A DNA stretch of 6,862 nucleotides from an uncultured Prevotellaceae bacterium (GTDB taxonomy: Bacteria > Bacteroidota > Bacteroidia > Bacteroidales > Bacteroidaceae): positions 1-6,862 of the forward strand of contig CAMZHB010000093.1 in assembly GCA_947306605.1 (NCBI GenBank), given 5' to 3'. The number at the start of each line of letters is the position of its first letter. The first letter of the stretch is position 1. The position numbers were made by a program, and so were the translations under genes. The notes beneath the pieces were generated by a model. It saw only the letters and a list, made by a program, of their open reading frames with translations, was not told the origin of the DNA and searched no databases. Shown here one piece after another: positions 6,843 through 6,862 of the stretch.

Positions 6843-6862
6843 TTAATCGTTCATGGGTCTCA
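6843..6862 (-). CDS. Possible C-terminal end of an upstream gene
   Basis: On the minus strand one frame reads R-P-M-N-D followed by TAA (6845-6843), 11 bases before the next start codon. In related Bacteroidales clusters the gene in this position is often an ECF-type sigma factor, but six codons identify nothing. The segment may also be untranslated leader. Confidence 0.2.

Noticed and set aside
1..6862. tRNA, rRNA, insertion sequence or attachment site
   Set aside because: No cloverleaf, rRNA-like stretch, transposase or terminal inverted repeats with target duplication were seen in the non-coding parts.

Overview
The window looks like a chromosomal segment of a fairly GC-rich member of the Bacteroidales, most likely Prevotella-like. 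The reasons are: no Shine-Dalgarno sequences but A-rich leaders before the start codons, a TAnnTTTG-type -7 promoter element, secreted proteins ending in '..AQ' after the signal peptide, a C-terminal tail of Por-secretion/T9SS type, and gene families that I know from Bacteroides and Prevotella. The genus is an inference. All four complete genes lie on the minus strand, so transcription runs from high to low coordinates.

Right part (6862 to 5012): three closely spaced genes in one direction. First comes a 142-residue protein with one membrane segment and an anti-sigma-like layout (6403-6831). Then a 140-residue secreted protein that resembles DUF6108 (5943-6365). Last is a 295-residue predicted outer-membrane beta-barrel protein (5012-5899). 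The spacers are 37 and 43 bases and share an identical 12-base A-rich element just before the start codons. A short coding tail ending at 6843 may belong to an upstream gene, possibly an ECF sigma factor, which would make this a sigma / membrane regulator / secreted protein / barrel operon. That upstream gene is outside the window.

Middle (4664 to 5011): a 348-base intergenic region. It holds a perfect 14-bp hairpin without a T-tract just after the barrel gene, a degenerate 21-base tandem repeat (about 4804-4887) that partly overlaps a second small hairpin, and a candidate promoter for the next gene.

Left part (4663 to 13): one very large gene for a 1528-residue secreted protein. It has a papain-fold (C1) domain with the catalytic His and Asn but Ala in the usual Cys position, then a beta-rich region, FN3, LamG, three PKD-like domains, a second LamG, a further beta-sandwich-like region and a sorting-like tail. 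It has its own candidate promoter and a strong intrinsic terminator at 13-48, so it is probably a separate transcription unit.

The observations most worth following are the papain-fold domain that appears to have lost its nucleophile within a multi-adhesive protein, the compact regulator/secreted/barrel module, and the 21-base repeat.
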